Assembly (NCBI GenBank): GCA_038203095.1
Contig: JBBREH010000022.1
Span: 1 to 21,749, forward strand
DNA length: 21,749 nt
Direction of reading: 5' to 3'
From: PALSA-1336 sp038203095
GTDB taxonomy: Bacteria; Patescibacteriota; Doudnabacteria; UBA920
Shown here piece by piece: positions 1-7,529 of this stretch (the stretch's first letter is position 1; each line of letters opens with the position of its first letter). The notes below the pieces were generated by a model that saw only the letters and a list, made by a program, of their open reading frames with translations, made no database searches and was not told the DNA's origin. The position numbers and the translations under genes were made by a program.

Positions 1-111
1 AGCATCAGTCATAGCCATAACGGCTGGGCAAAGCTTATGCAAGAAGCAAAATCTAGATTATTTAGAAACATTAAATTTAAGGATCAATCAAAAGTTGTGG
101 CTGGCGTTTAG
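1..111 (+). CDS. 3' end of a possible plus-strand gene (partial)
   Basis: An open frame enters from the left edge and runs 36 codons to a TAG stop at 109-111. The visible C-terminal tail is basic and includes HNGWAKLMQEAKSRLF. I do not recognise the family, and 36 codons without a stop is weak evidence of coding. If real, it would converge with the minus-strand response regulator; a short inverted repeat lies between them (140-161). It could equally be chance. Confidence 0.3.
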   Translation, partial: SISHSHNGWAKLMQEAKSRLFRNIKFKDQSKVVAGV

Positions 112-139
112 GGGCCATGTCTTGATTAGAAAATACTAT

Positions 140-161
140 GATGATTTTAAGACTAATCATC
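140..161. terminator. Short hairpin between convergent ends
   Basis: GATGATT (140-146) and AATCATC (155-161) form a perfect 7-bp stem with an 8-nt loop, just beyond the stop of the response-regulator gene. There is no long T-run on either side, so it is only a weak candidate for a bidirectional terminator. Confidence 0.3.
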
Positions 162-175
162 TTCGAAAATTCATC

Positions 176-592
176 TTATATCGGTAAAGCTTCCAAAATA
201 TGCCTGGCTTTAGCGTAGACATCCTGCATTTTGGTTGTGGATTTAACATAGTATTCCTCAACCTTTAATGCCTGGATGCTTAAAATGTCCTTATTGCTGG
301 AAAGATTGCTTAAAACAATGACTTTTGTCTTGGCAATTTCCTGGTCGGGGTAATGCCTTAACCGCTCTAAAACCTTAAAACCGTCTAATTTTGGCAAAAG
401 CAAATCTAAAATTATCAAGTGCGGCCGCTCATCTAAAATCAGCTTAATGGCTTCTTCGCCATCACCGGCATGGAAAAGCTTAAAATTAAACTTACTCAAG
501 TTATCCACCAAAATATTTGCCATATCGGCGTCGTCTTCCACGACTAAAACTTTTTTTTGTGTTGTGTCCACTCCGTTAGAAGTTAAAGGCAT
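176..592 (-). CDS. Stand-alone response-regulator receiver domain (CheY-like)
   Basis: 138 residues, a single receiver domain with no output domain. The acidic pair is in VVEDD (Glu19, Asp20, Asp21), the likely phospho-acceptor is Asp63 in LIILDLLLP, the switch Ser is in VLSN (Ser95) and the conserved Lys is Lys117 in YVKS. It should be phosphorylated by a histidine kinase encoded elsewhere and act through protein contacts in the cytoplasm. No kinase or DNA-binding partner is in the window, so its output is unknown. The first 12 residues (MPLTSNGVDTTQ) precede the usual start of the fold and are encoded partly by a short motif that recurs in this window (568-584), so the N-terminus may be a repeat-derived extension; a GTG eight codons in is an alternative start. 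It is the last gene of the folD-side run. Confidence 0.92.
   Translation of the reverse strand: MPLTSNGVDTTQKKVLVVEDDADMANILVDNLSKFNFKLFHAGDGEEAIKLILDERPHLIILDLLLPKLDGFKVLERLRHYPDQEIAKTKVIVLSNLSSNKDILSIQALKVEEYYVKSTTKMQDVYAKARHILEALPI
568..584 (-). repeat. CTTCTAACGG motif, copy 1 (inside the response-regulator start)
   Basis: On the minus strand this reads AACTTCTAACGGAGTGG and encodes residues TSNGV of the response regulator. It shares CTTCTAACGG with copies at 645-660 and 21650-21666, and the following AGTGG with the right-hand copy if two bases are gapped. Confidence 0.45.
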
Positions 593-644
593 GATAAAAA
601 AATACTGATTAATTGAGGATAAAAAAATAATAAATTTGGTATAA

Positions 645-660
645 GACTTCTAACGGGGTC
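645..660 (+). repeat. CTTCTAACGG motif, copy 2 (intergenic)
   Basis: GACTTCTAACGGGGTC lies in the 92-bp gap between the response regulator and the upstream membrane-protein gene, about 55 bp ahead of the response-regulator start. It would encode TSNGV if read in frame. The rest of the gap is AT-rich leader sequence in which I see no convincing promoter. Confidence 0.45.
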
Positions 661-684
661 AATAAGTGTATTATAACACAGTTT

Positions 685-1686
685 TTAACTACTTCGCAGT
701 TTGATGGTTGAATTTAACACGCCTGACAAGCCCACCTTAACATTCACCGTACCCAACAAAACTTTTTTATTATCAGGATAGTGCAGACTCACGACCAGGG
801 AATATTTGCCTTGTCTGGATAAAATCAAAAATTTGCCATCTTCATGTACAACAGTATGCCCTAAGCCTACCCCGGGTAAGTCGGCGCGGTGAAGTTCCAA
901 AAATAGCCGAGCACCCGGAGGCAAGATAAAATTTGAATCAACCTTTCCCCACAAACGCGTGTGCGGAATAGTGCCGGCCAAAATAATTAAAAGTACACAT
1001 ACCGAAATAAAAACAGACACATAAAACGGTGGGTCAAACTTAAAAACCCAAAGCTCTACCAGGCAAAACATAAGCCCAAACCACAGCAAAACAGTTGCCA
1101 TTTTTTGCAAAAGCAACCGCAAGAAAGGATAGGTTTGCACCGAGGCCAGCTTGGCTTCCTGGTTCCAGTCGGGACGAATTGGATCCATGGGAATATTGGG
1201 GGCGAACACTTCCGCGTCATCACTTAACAAAACGAATTCTCCATGATAGACATTTTCATAAATACCGTCGGTGTCACCTAACACAAACTGCGAAGGAAAC
1301 GTGTAATTGGTTTTTTTGGCGAAAATTTTAAATTTCCCCGGCTTAGCCAAAAATCCATACCGGCCATACATATCGGTTACACAGTTTGACACCTCTCCCC
1401 CGCTGACATATAAAAGTTTAACTATTACCGGATCTAGCGGCTGCTTGCTGACGCTGTCATACACAACTCCCCAAAACTGCCCGCTTTTTTTTAGTGTAAA
1501 CAGCTTAAAAATGCTATTAAGTACATCCTGCAAGTCGAGCAATTTTTGACTAAAGGAAGATTGTGTAATTGTGAATTTTGGCTGAGAGTCAGATTCCCCG
1601 GTCGAACTAATATTCGGGGTGGAAACTTTAAGCAATGCGCCATCGTTCACAACGTCTTTAGAATTAATTTGATTGTTTTCTATCAT
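685..1686 (-). CDS. Membrane protein with two carboxypeptidase-regulatory-like (Ig-like) domains
   Basis: 333 residues. A polar N-terminal region of about 70 residues is followed by a beta-sandwich-like segment (about 70-125) with the hallmarks of the carboxypeptidase-regulatory-like family: GVVYDSVSKQPLDPVIV followed by VTDMYGRYGFLAKPGKFKI. Two hydrophobic segments (about 193-215 and 222-240) form a membrane hairpin, and a second similar domain begins at WGKVDS with DGKFLILSRQGKYSLVV. Such domains are structural and non-catalytic. A single hairpin would put both domains on the same side of the membrane; lack of an obvious signal peptide leaves the side open. It lies 4 bp downstream of folD in the same direction, so it is probably co-transcribed. 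Role unknown. Confidence 0.75.
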   Translation of the reverse strand: MIENNQINSKDVVNDGALLKVSTPNISSTGESDSQPKFTITQSSFSQKLLDLQDVLNSIFKLFTLKKSGQFWGVVYDSVSKQPLDPVIVKLLYVSGGEVSNCVTDMYGRYGFLAKPGKFKIFAKKTNYTFPSQFVLGDTDGIYENVYHGEFVLLSDDAEVFAPNIPMDPIRPDWNQEAKLASVQTYPFLRLLLQKMATVLLWFGLMFCLVELWVFKFDPPFYVSVFISVCVLLIILAGTIPHTRLWGKVDSNFILPPGARLFLELHRADLPGVGLGHTVVHEDGKFLILSRQGKYSLVVSLHYPDNKKVLLGTVNVKVGLSGVLNSTIKLRSS

Positions 1687-1690
1687 AATT

Positions 1691-2596
1691 TTATTTCATA
1701 TTTTTTGCCACCTTAACGACATTTTGCAAAAGCTTGGCTACTGTAACCGGGCCAACGCCGCCGGGCACCGGCGAAACGTACGAAGCAACGTCTTTAACCG
1801 ACTCAAAATCCACATCCCCAACAATACCGCCGCCCGATTCCGAAGTGCCAGCGTCTATAATTATTGCACCGAACTTAATTTTGTCTCCGCTGACCAGCTT
1901 AGCTTTACCGGTTGCTGATATTATAACATCGGCCTCCTTCATAAGTTGCGCGATATTTTCGGTCTTACTTCGCGCAACATCCACTCTAGCGCCGCGCTGT
2001 TTTAATAGAAATTCTACCGGTTTGCCAACCAGTTGGCCGTAGCCGATAACGAGAAATTTTTTAGACTTATAAAATTCTTTGCATAACATATCCCTCCACT
2101 CGCTCTCGGATGCACTCGAGCTCGGTCGGGATGGCGAAAAAAATGCGTCACGAGCGGCAAAATCCAAACCCTCCATCACCGCCGCAGCAGTGGGAAATTC
2201 CACGTAAGCTTTGCCGGCGTAAAACAAATCGGTATTTACTTGCCCCGTGGAATCAACATCAATTTTTGAATCTATAGAATTGAGCACTTTTTGCTTGTCG
2301 AGCGACGCGGGCAAAGGCAACTGCACAATCAACCCGCACATGTTCTGTTCCTTACCGAGTTTTTTAATTTTCATAACCAAATCTTCTGTGCTAATATTAG
2401 CAGGGAAATTCGCTTCCCGAAATTTAATTCCCACTCTCTCTGCCGCCCTGCCTTTCATTGCTACGTACTGCGCAGAAGCCGGGTCATTACCCACCAAAAC
2501 ATCGCAAAAAACCGGCTGAAAAGATAACTTTTCTACTTCCGATTTAATTTGATCTAAAATTCCCTGCGCAATTTTCCGTCCGTCAATTAATTGCAT
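1691..2596 (-). CDS. folD: Bifunctional methylenetetrahydrofolate dehydrogenase / methenyltetrahydrofolate cyclohydrolase
   Basis: FolD interconverts 5,10-methylene-, methenyl- and 10-formyl-tetrahydrofolate in the cytoplasm, supplying one-carbon units for purines and formyl-Met-tRNA. Seen here: the substrate loop SAQYVAMKGRA with the expected Tyr44 and catalytic Lys48, GLIVQLPLP (about 88-96), a DVD motif near 113-115, the nucleotide-binding loop VIGYGQLVGKPV (about 183-194) and the C-terminal signature PVPGGVGPVTVA. Length is 301 residues against a usual 280-295. The excess is explained by residues about 147-171, an Arg/Ser/Glu-rich stretch between the helix after FPTAAAVMEGL and the Rossmann strand; its DNA holds a 16-bp tandem repeat. 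The usual PCTPxG segment is replaced by EFPTAAA, so some divergence of the active-site rim is likely. Start is the ATG directly after a 6-bp-stem hairpin. Confidence 0.96.
   Translation of the reverse strand: MQLIDGRKIAQGILDQIKSEVEKLSFQPVFCDVLVGNDPASAQYVAMKGRAAERVGIKFREANFPANISTEDLVMKIKKLGKEQNMCGLIVQLPLPASLDKQKVLNSIDSKIDVDSTGQVNTDLFYAGKAYVEFPTAAAVMEGLDFAARDAFFSPSRPSSSASESEWRDMLCKEFYKSKKFLVIGYGQLVGKPVEFLLKQRGARVDVARSKTENIAQLMKEADVIISATGKAKLVSGDKIKFGAIIIDAGTSESGGGIVGDVDFESVKDVASYVSPVPGGVGPVTVAKLLQNVVKVAKNMK
2084..2158 (-). repeat. In-frame insertion in folD with a 16-bp imperfect tandem repeat
   Basis: Two adjacent 16-bp units, CTCCACTCGCTCTCGG (2094-2109) and ATGCACTCGAGCTCGG (2110-2125), match at 12 of 16 positions. 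They are more GC-rich than the surrounding gene and encode part of a segment (RPSSSASESEWRD) that has no counterpart between the catalytic and Rossmann parts of ordinary FolD. The limits are estimated by comparison with remembered FolD spacing, so they are approximate. Confidence 0.55.
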
Positions 2597-2611
2597 CTAT
2601 TTGATAAATAG
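2597..2611 (-). promoter_or_regulatory. Hairpin directly abutting the folD start codon
   Basis: CTATTT (2597-2602) and AAATAG (2606-2611) form a 6-bp stem with a 3-nt loop, ending at the base before the folD ATG. It occupies the place where a ribosome-binding site would be, and no Shine-Dalgarno sequence is visible. It might modulate initiation, but it could be chance in AT-rich DNA. Confidence 0.3.
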
Positions 2612-2657
2612 TTTTTCGTATTTAGCATTCTAATCATCCCCGTCCCATTCAAAATAT

Positions 2658-2663
2658 ATTATA
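2658..2663 (-). promoter_or_regulatory. Candidate -10 box for folD
   Basis: On the minus strand a perfect TATAAT, preceded by GTG, lies about 60 bp upstream of the folD start in the 81-bp gap after mrdA. I see no good -35 hexamer at 16-18 bp, so it would have to act as a near extended -10 promoter. It would allow folD and the two genes after it to be expressed separately from mreD-mrdA. Confidence 0.35.
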
Positions 2664-2677
2664 CACCATACCCGATA

Positions 2678-4633
2678 CTATTTCCGATACCTATTCTCCG
2701 CCCACCACTCTAGCGCATTTTTGACCACGGGTTCGGCAATGGCATTGCCTTCTCCGCCGGCTTCTACCAGCACGGTTATTACAATTTGAGGATCTTCATA
2801 GGGAGCGTACGCCGTAAACCAAGCATGAGTACGGTTGGGATTAGAACCGTCGAACTGTGACGTGCCGGTTTTACCCGCGGAAGTAATAGACAAACTCATA
2901 AGCGGCTTGGCGGTTCCGGCCAGCACAGTCTGGCGCATCCCTTCCTGAACAATTTTTAATGTAGCGTCACTTAAAAATTTTTTTATAATAATCTCCGGCT
3001 GATTTTTAAAAATTTCTCGTCCGGCTTGGTCTAATGCCTTATCTACAACTTGTGGCCTGAACCCAACGCCGTTATTGGCAATTATTGCTGTCCATTCCGC
3101 CACCTGAAGAGGCGTTACGAGCATATCACCCTGGCCAATACCCAAATGATAAGTATCGCCTAAGTACCATTTACTTAAAATTGGGTTTTTTTTGTAGTAT
3201 TCAGCTTTCCAGGCCGGATCCGGCACCAGACCGTTTTTTTCTCCGGACAAATCTATGCCCCAAGTCTTTCCTACATTAAATTTTCGGTAATAGTCAGCTA
3301 ATTTTTGCGCGCCAAGACCATCAGGCACAGCTGAGTTGGGATAGCCACCGGCCACGGTGTAAAAAAAGATATCACTGCTCATAGCGATTGCCTCTCGCAC
3401 AGTAAGTTTGCCCAAACCCCCGGGTTTCCAGCCGCGAAAAACATATTGCTGGGATGGATCATACTGATTTGGAATACTAATGGCACCGCGATCGTTTATG
3501 ACTGTATCGGGAGAAATTATTTTTTCTTCCAAACCAGCCGAGGCTATCATGGGTTTGACGGTTGAACCCGGCGGATAGGTACCGGCTATAGCACGGTTAA
3601 ACAGCGGCAAATGCTTATCTTGAACTAGACTCGTGTACTCCTGAGATTTTATTCCATGAGCAAAGAGGTTATTATCAAACCCGGGCAGACTAATTAATGC
3701 CAACACCTGGCCGGTTTTAGGATTTAGAGCTACTGCAGCACCTCGCGCGTTACCACTTTTTTTTAAATCATCAAAAAGTTTCTCTTGCAAATTTTTGTCT
3801 ATATTCAGAACCAGAGTACTACCGGGTATGGGATTGTTTTCACCCAATGCGTCTAACTGTTTACCTGCAGCATCAACCTCTACTAGATTTTGCCCGTTCT
3901 TGCCATGTAAGTAACTCTCGTAAAATGCTTCTACGCCGGATTTGCCAATAAAATCTACGGTATCATATTTAATTTTATCTCCTGGTTTTATATCATTAGG
4001 ACCAACCAAGCCGGTATAACCAATCACGTGGGAAAAAACTTCGGAATTAATATATTCACGTGCCGGAATCTGCTTAACGGAAAAACCGATAAAATCACTG
4101 GCCATGGTTTGAAATAAAACCGACTGATTTTGGCTTACGTCCTGTGCAAGAATAACCGGCTCAAGCGGATTTTTTTTTGCGGCGCTAATCTTATCCACCA
4201 AAACACTCTTATCCAAAGAAAGTGATTCGGAAAGCTTGGTTATTTCTGCTTCTAAATCAACGGGATTTTTTGGCAGATCAAATGGCACAGCCATCAAATT
4301 AAAACTGCCGACATTTTGTGCCAAAATTTGGTTATTTCTGTCTAAAATCAATCCGCGTGGCGCCAATAGGCTCTGGCTCCTTACACGGTTACTATCTGAA
4401 AGAGCGCGATAATTTGATCCATGAATAATTTGCAAATAAAAAATCCGACCTCCCAAAATCAAAAAAATTAACCCTGTCAGGAGCCAAAGCTTGGCGACCC
4501 TAGGCTCTGTCCTTTCCGGATCAAAAATATCTTCCAGTTCGGTTTGTGTATCTAGAGCCGCTTCTTCCCAATCCAAAGCCCGACCGGTTTTAGGTCGTTT
4601 AAAGCTAGTTTTAATTTCAAAAGGATTTTGCAT
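2678..4633 (-). CDS. mrdA: Penicillin-binding protein 2 (elongation-specific peptidoglycan transpeptidase)
   Basis: PBP2 cross-links peptidoglycan during lateral growth, working with RodA, MreC and MreD. The 651 residues show a cytoplasmic tail, one membrane anchor (about 48-70), a PBP dimer/pedestal region starting with RSQSLLAPRGLILDRN (about 85-100) and a transpeptidase domain. Catalytic motifs are all present: S357-T-V-K360, S419-S-D421 and K588-T-G-T591. The length is normal for the family. The gene lies 70 bp downstream of mreD, the usual neighbour. That gap is filled by two blocks of 7-bp tandem repeats, one of which ends within 4 bp of the ATG, so the ribosome-binding region consists of repeat DNA and no Shine-Dalgarno is seen. 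rodA and mreC are not in the window. Confidence 0.96.
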   Translation of the reverse strand: MQNPFEIKTSFKRPKTGRALDWEEAALDTQTELEDIFDPERTEPRVAKLWLLTGLIFLILGGRIFYLQIIHGSNYRALSDSNRVRSQSLLAPRGLILDRNNQILAQNVGSFNLMAVPFDLPKNPVDLEAEITKLSESLSLDKSVLVDKISAAKKNPLEPVILAQDVSQNQSVLFQTMASDFIGFSVKQIPAREYINSEVFSHVIGYTGLVGPNDIKPGDKIKYDTVDFIGKSGVEAFYESYLHGKNGQNLVEVDAAGKQLDALGENNPIPGSTLVLNIDKNLQEKLFDDLKKSGNARGAAVALNPKTGQVLALISLPGFDNNLFAHGIKSQEYTSLVQDKHLPLFNRAIAGTYPPGSTVKPMIASAGLEEKIISPDTVINDRGAISIPNQYDPSQQYVFRGWKPGGLGKLTVREAIAMSSDIFFYTVAGGYPNSAVPDGLGAQKLADYYRKFNVGKTWGIDLSGEKNGLVPDPAWKAEYYKKNPILSKWYLGDTYHLGIGQGDMLVTPLQVAEWTAIIANNGVGFRPQVVDKALDQAGREIFKNQPEIIIKKFLSDATLKIVQEGMRQTVLAGTAKPLMSLSITSAGKTGTSQFDGSNPNRTHAWFTAYAPYEDPQIVITVLVEAGGEGNAIAEPVVKNALEWWAENRYRK

Positions 4634-4636
4634 TAG

Positions 4637-4697
4637 TTAGGGGTTAGGGGTTAGGGGTTAGACTGTCTATTCCCTATTCCCTATTCCCTATTCCCTA
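4637..4697. repeat. Two-block heptamer repeat between mreD and mrdA
   Basis: Three exact copies of TTAGGGG plus a partial fourth (4637-4661) are followed by a short spacer and four exact copies of CTATTCC (4667-4694). The blocks are roughly complementary in the G-run/C-run sense. The array fills the gap between the mreD stop and the mrdA start, and the end of mreD (GGAGTAGTTAGGTAG on the coding strand) looks like degenerate repeat. The same two-block architecture appears inside mnmA (8728-8808). Confidence 0.85.
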
Positions 4698-4703
4698 AAA
4701 ACC

Positions 4704-5240
4704 CTACCTAACTACTCCCCTGCTACGAATATTAAGATTCTCCACAACTCGCTTTAAAAAGTCAGTTGCCGCGTATAAAGGGTATAAAAATAGCCAGTTA
4801 TAAATTAATCCGGGCGTAAAAGCTCCCAAAAAATCTTTAGAACCATTGTAATCCGTCGCCAGACCCAATTTAAAAGCCGTCAAGCCGTATAACCACAAAA
4901 ACAAATTTAAAAAAGCGAATGAAAATATAAAACCCAAACTGACAGTTTTCCAATTAAGTTCAAAAACAAGCAGGTTATTTACAAAAAGCTGGAGACAAAG
5001 ACATAAAAATAAAAATGCCAAAGTAAATCCGCCAAAAAATCCGGTAGAAAAAACATCCAAAAAAAGACCACAAGCAAAAGCGAGAAAAAAACAATCGTAA
5101 TCTTTTTTACCTAAAGCAAAGCATAGCACCAACAAAAATAGTAAATTTGGTATTTGGCTCCTTATTTGCAAATTATTAAATAGACCCAAATTAAGACCAA
5201 GAAGGAGTACTATAACAAAAAGGTAGATAAGATATTTCAT
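4704..5240 (-). CDS. mreD: Rod-shape-determining protein MreD
   Basis: 178 residues, almost entirely hydrophobic, with five or six predicted membrane segments. The pattern fits MreD: an N-terminal helix, LRNLF-like IPNLLFLLVLCFALGKKDYD, the AFACGLFLDVFS segment typical of the family, and a C-terminal membrane segment ending in a basic tail. MreD is an integral membrane partner of MreC, PBP2 and RodA in the elongasome. Its position upstream of mrdA supports the call. An insertion sequence has entered exactly at its start: the flanking 5-bp duplication CTATG (coding strand) contains the ATG. The reading frame is intact, but the original upstream DNA is now about 1.1 kb away and expression must use sequence in the IS end. 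No mreC is next to it. Confidence 0.88.
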   Translation of the reverse strand: MKYLIYLFVIVLLLGLNLGLFNNLQIRSQIPNLLFLLVLCFALGKKDYDCFFLAFACGLFLDVFSTGFFGGFTLAFLFLCLCLQLFVNNLLVFELNWKTVSLGFIFSFAFLNLFLWLYGLTAFKLGLATDYNGSKDFLGAFTPGLIYNWLFLYPLYAATDFLKRVVENLNIRSRGVVR

Positions 5241-5242
5241 AG

Positions 5243-6353
5243 TAAGGACTTACGCCTTTGGCCTAAAATAGCCAAAAACAGTTAGTTTTTTAAATGATGG
5301 ATTTTATGAGATAATAATAGCATAAGCATAAAAGGTCGCTTTAAAAACAAAAATACAATTGAATATATGCAAAAACAAAAATGTTGCTTAGAGCTTTACA
5401 GTAATTTTCTTCTTGCCAGTCAATCCAGGTACTCGGGCACGGAGCTTGCCAAGGTGTCGCCAGATGATAATCTAATGAGTCATGATTCAGTAAATAAATG
5501 GCTGAAAAAGTCCGGTTTCCAACCCTCAGAAATCTGGAACCAGGCAAAACCCTTGGTTGATCGCAAGTCTGGATATTTGGTAGCTGATGATTCCGTACTA
5601 GACAAACGATATTCCAGAAACAACGAATTAGTGAAGTTGCAATATTCCGGCAATGAACACGGATTGCTAAAAGGAATAGACTTGGTTAACCTGCTCTGGA
5701 CCGACGGTAACAAATTCATACCGGTTGATTATCGAATTTACCAGAAACCTGTAGATGAAAAAGATAAAAACGATTTATTGTTGGAAATGCTAACAAGGGC
5801 TGTAAACAGGGGCTTTTCACCTCTCTACGTACTAATGGATTCATGGTATGGTAGCGTTAAGAATTTAAAATTTATTACTAAACAAAACTGGCATTTTATC
5901 TGTAACTTAAAATCAAATCGCAAAGTATCAGTGACCAAAGGAACCTATGTTTCTATCCAGGACTTAAGCTTGGCCAACAAACAGGTCAAGAAAGTCTGGT
6001 TAAGGGAATACGGGAACATCCTGGTCTGTAAGCTGGTCGCTAAAAACGGCGACATTACCTACCTGGCCACGAACGATTTGTCTTTAACAAACTACGATGA
6101 TTTTACCAAACATTTCTCTAACCGATGGAAAATTGAAGAATTCCACAGAGGCATTAAACAAACTACCGGCATTGAAAAATGCTACTCCATTAAATCAAGG
6201 TCTCAACAAACTCACATCTTCGCCGCTTTTATGACATTCTTTAAATTGGAAAGAGCCAGAATTACAGAGGGTATCAGCTGGTACGAGCAGAAGATATCAA
6301 TTACCAGAATTTCTATCACTAATTACTTAAATTACGCAAAGGCGTAAGTCCTA
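5243..6353 (+). mobile_element. Complete insertion sequence with DDE transposase
   Basis: The element is bounded by inverted repeats GGACTTACGCCTTTG (5246-5260) and CAAAGGCGTAAGTCC (6337-6351), perfect over 15 bp. The direct repeat CATAG flanks it (5238-5242 and 6354-6358), so a 5-bp target duplication is the simplest reading; the left end has one extra A relative to the right. It contains a single intact transposase gene whose stop codon lies within the right inverted repeat. The target is the gap between the Tat-signal protein gene and mreD, opposite to the direction of all neighbours. Intact ends and frame suggest recent insertion. Confidence 0.9.
5367..6347 (+). CDS. IS transposase, DDE (IS4/IS701-like) superfamily
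   Basis: 326 residues with the layout of IS4-superfamily transposases: first Asp in YLVADDSVLDKRYS (Asp74/75), second Asp in YVLMDSWYG (Asp158), and the catalytic Glu in a YREK-like segment, WKIEEFHRGIKQ (Glu257/258). Segments such as YSGNEHGLLKGIDLVNLLWTDG and IPVDYRIY fit IS701-type transposases known from cyanobacteria and other bacteria. The frame is complete and ends NYAKA with a TAA that forms part of the right inverted repeat. The ATG at 5367 is about 120 bp inside the left end, and no strong Shine-Dalgarno is present. It is the only complete plus-strand gene in the window. Confidence 0.93.
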   Translation: MQKQKCCLELYSNFLLASQSRYSGTELAKVSPDDNLMSHDSVNKWLKKSGFQPSEIWNQAKPLVDRKSGYLVADDSVLDKRYSRNNELVKLQYSGNEHGLLKGIDLVNLLWTDGNKFIPVDYRIYQKPVDEKDKNDLLLEMLTRAVNRGFSPLYVLMDSWYGSVKNLKFITKQNWHFICNLKSNRKVSVTKGTYVSIQDLSLANKQVKKVWLREYGNILVCKLVAKNGDITYLATNDLSLTNYDDFTKHFSNRWKIEEFHRGIKQTTGIEKCYSIKSRSQQTHIFAAFMTFFKLERARITEGISWYEQKISITRISITNYLNYAKA

Positions 6354-6370
6354 CATAGATTATAAAAATG

Positions 6371-7525
6371 TTATCTGGCACTTAGAGCCGCTAAATTGCT
6401 TTTGGTTTTCTTAGCATAACCAACGAAATGCCCTTTGCAAAATTCTGAATACGGTTTATATTCTTTTGAAGAAAGCCAATTTTTTGCAAACCCTCTTGCT
6501 GACCCAGGTGCATGGTGTGAGGTGGCAACAAAAGCAATTAAATCATTTTTATTCTTATACCTTTGGTCCAATTTACTAAACTGCTCCCAACTTACTGAAT
6601 GGACCAAATCCGCAATATTATTAACTACAAATAAATAAGCCGCTTTATGATGGGCCATTCCTCTAAGTTTGGCCACACTACCCGGGATTCTTTTATTTTG
6701 TGGCAATGCCTGATTAACAATAGAGGCTCCTCTTTTTTCCATTTTCGTATTATATAAAGCAAACTCTGTAAACTGATAAGGCCCAAAAGAAGTTTTAGCA
6801 TCACCCAGCGCCGGGATACTTTCAATAAATTTACTACCGGCATTTTTTAATAAAAAATCCATCACCTCTTTATTTAAAGCCCCTCGGTCAGTGGGCATTA
6901 GTTCGGTCAAACAATAGGCCATTACGTCTTTGCCGGTTATTGAACGACTAATTTCTTCCACCAAACCTCTTTCTTCTTTTGCTAGATGTTTTATTTTGCC
7001 TAAGGTGGCATAATCAATAGCATTTTTTAAATCATTAACCACATCCTCCACACTTTTAAGATACTCTTGAAAATTTTCTAAATTTTTTCCCTTTGAGTAT
7101 TCAATTCTTAATTTTCTACCTGTATTAACTACTACCTTACCACCCCTGGCTTTGCGATTTTTTTGCTTCCACATTTCTTGCAATCGATACTCAAAGTCAA
7201 TTTGCACTTCCGCCGGAACAATACCTTTAATTCCGGTGTACGTTGTATATAAACTGCTAAATTTTTGTCCGGCCAAACGACCGGTCTTATAAAGTGTGGG
7301 CGTGTTGTGTTTTTCAGGTAATTCCGGAATTTCTTCAACTAAAGATTCCTCATCTTCAGTTACATTAGACTCTTCCTCTTTTGGAGGATTTCCAAATTTC
7401 TTTGTAATTTCATAGCCAATTAAACCAGCGGCGGATGCAGCCGCCGTTGTTAAAAATCCCCTCCTTGTCAAGTCACGCCCCCCTTCGCCTTGGTATTGTG
7501 GTTCCAAACCTGGTCTTTCGGGCAT
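6371..7525 (-). CDS. Tat-signal exported protein, possibly a lysozyme-fold peptidoglycan enzyme
   Basis: 384 residues. The N-terminus carries a twin-arginine motif, DLTRRGFLTTAAASAAGLIG (about 18-37), followed by a Pro/Glu-rich linker, so the protein is likely exported folded by the Tat pathway. The C-terminal half contains AYCLTELMPT and, about 45 residues later, TSFGPYQFTEFAL, which resembles the Glu...GxYQfT pattern of lytic transglycosylase/lysozyme-fold domains. That suggests Glu in LTELMPT as a candidate catalytic acid, but this is inference and I do not recognise the exact family. Before the IS arrived, its stop was about 13 bp from the mreD start, so it was probably co-transcribed with mreD and mrdA, which fits a wall-related role. 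It follows the pyrophosphatase by 4 bp. Confidence 0.7.
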   Translation of the reverse strand: MPERPGLEPQYQGEGGRDLTRRGFLTTAAASAAGLIGYEITKKFGNPPKEEESNVTEDEESLVEEIPELPEKHNTPTLYKTGRLAGQKFSSLYTTYTGIKGIVPAEVQIDFEYRLQEMWKQKNRKARGGKVVVNTGRKLRIEYSKGKNLENFQEYLKSVEDVVNDLKNAIDYATLGKIKHLAKEERGLVEEISRSITGKDVMAYCLTELMPTDRGALNKEVMDFLLKNAGSKFIESIPALGDAKTSFGPYQFTEFALYNTKMEKRGASIVNQALPQNKRIPGSVAKLRGMAHHKAAYLFVVNNIADLVHSVSWEQFSKLDQRYKNKNDLIAFVATSHHAPGSARGFAKNWLSSKEYKPYSEFCKGHFVGYAKKTKSNLAALSAR

Positions 7526-7529
7526 AAAT

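Noticed and set aside
4637..4661. Telomere-like TTAGGGG repeats as a chromosome end
   Set aside because: The array is internal, short and flanked by genes; it belongs with the other heptad repeats.
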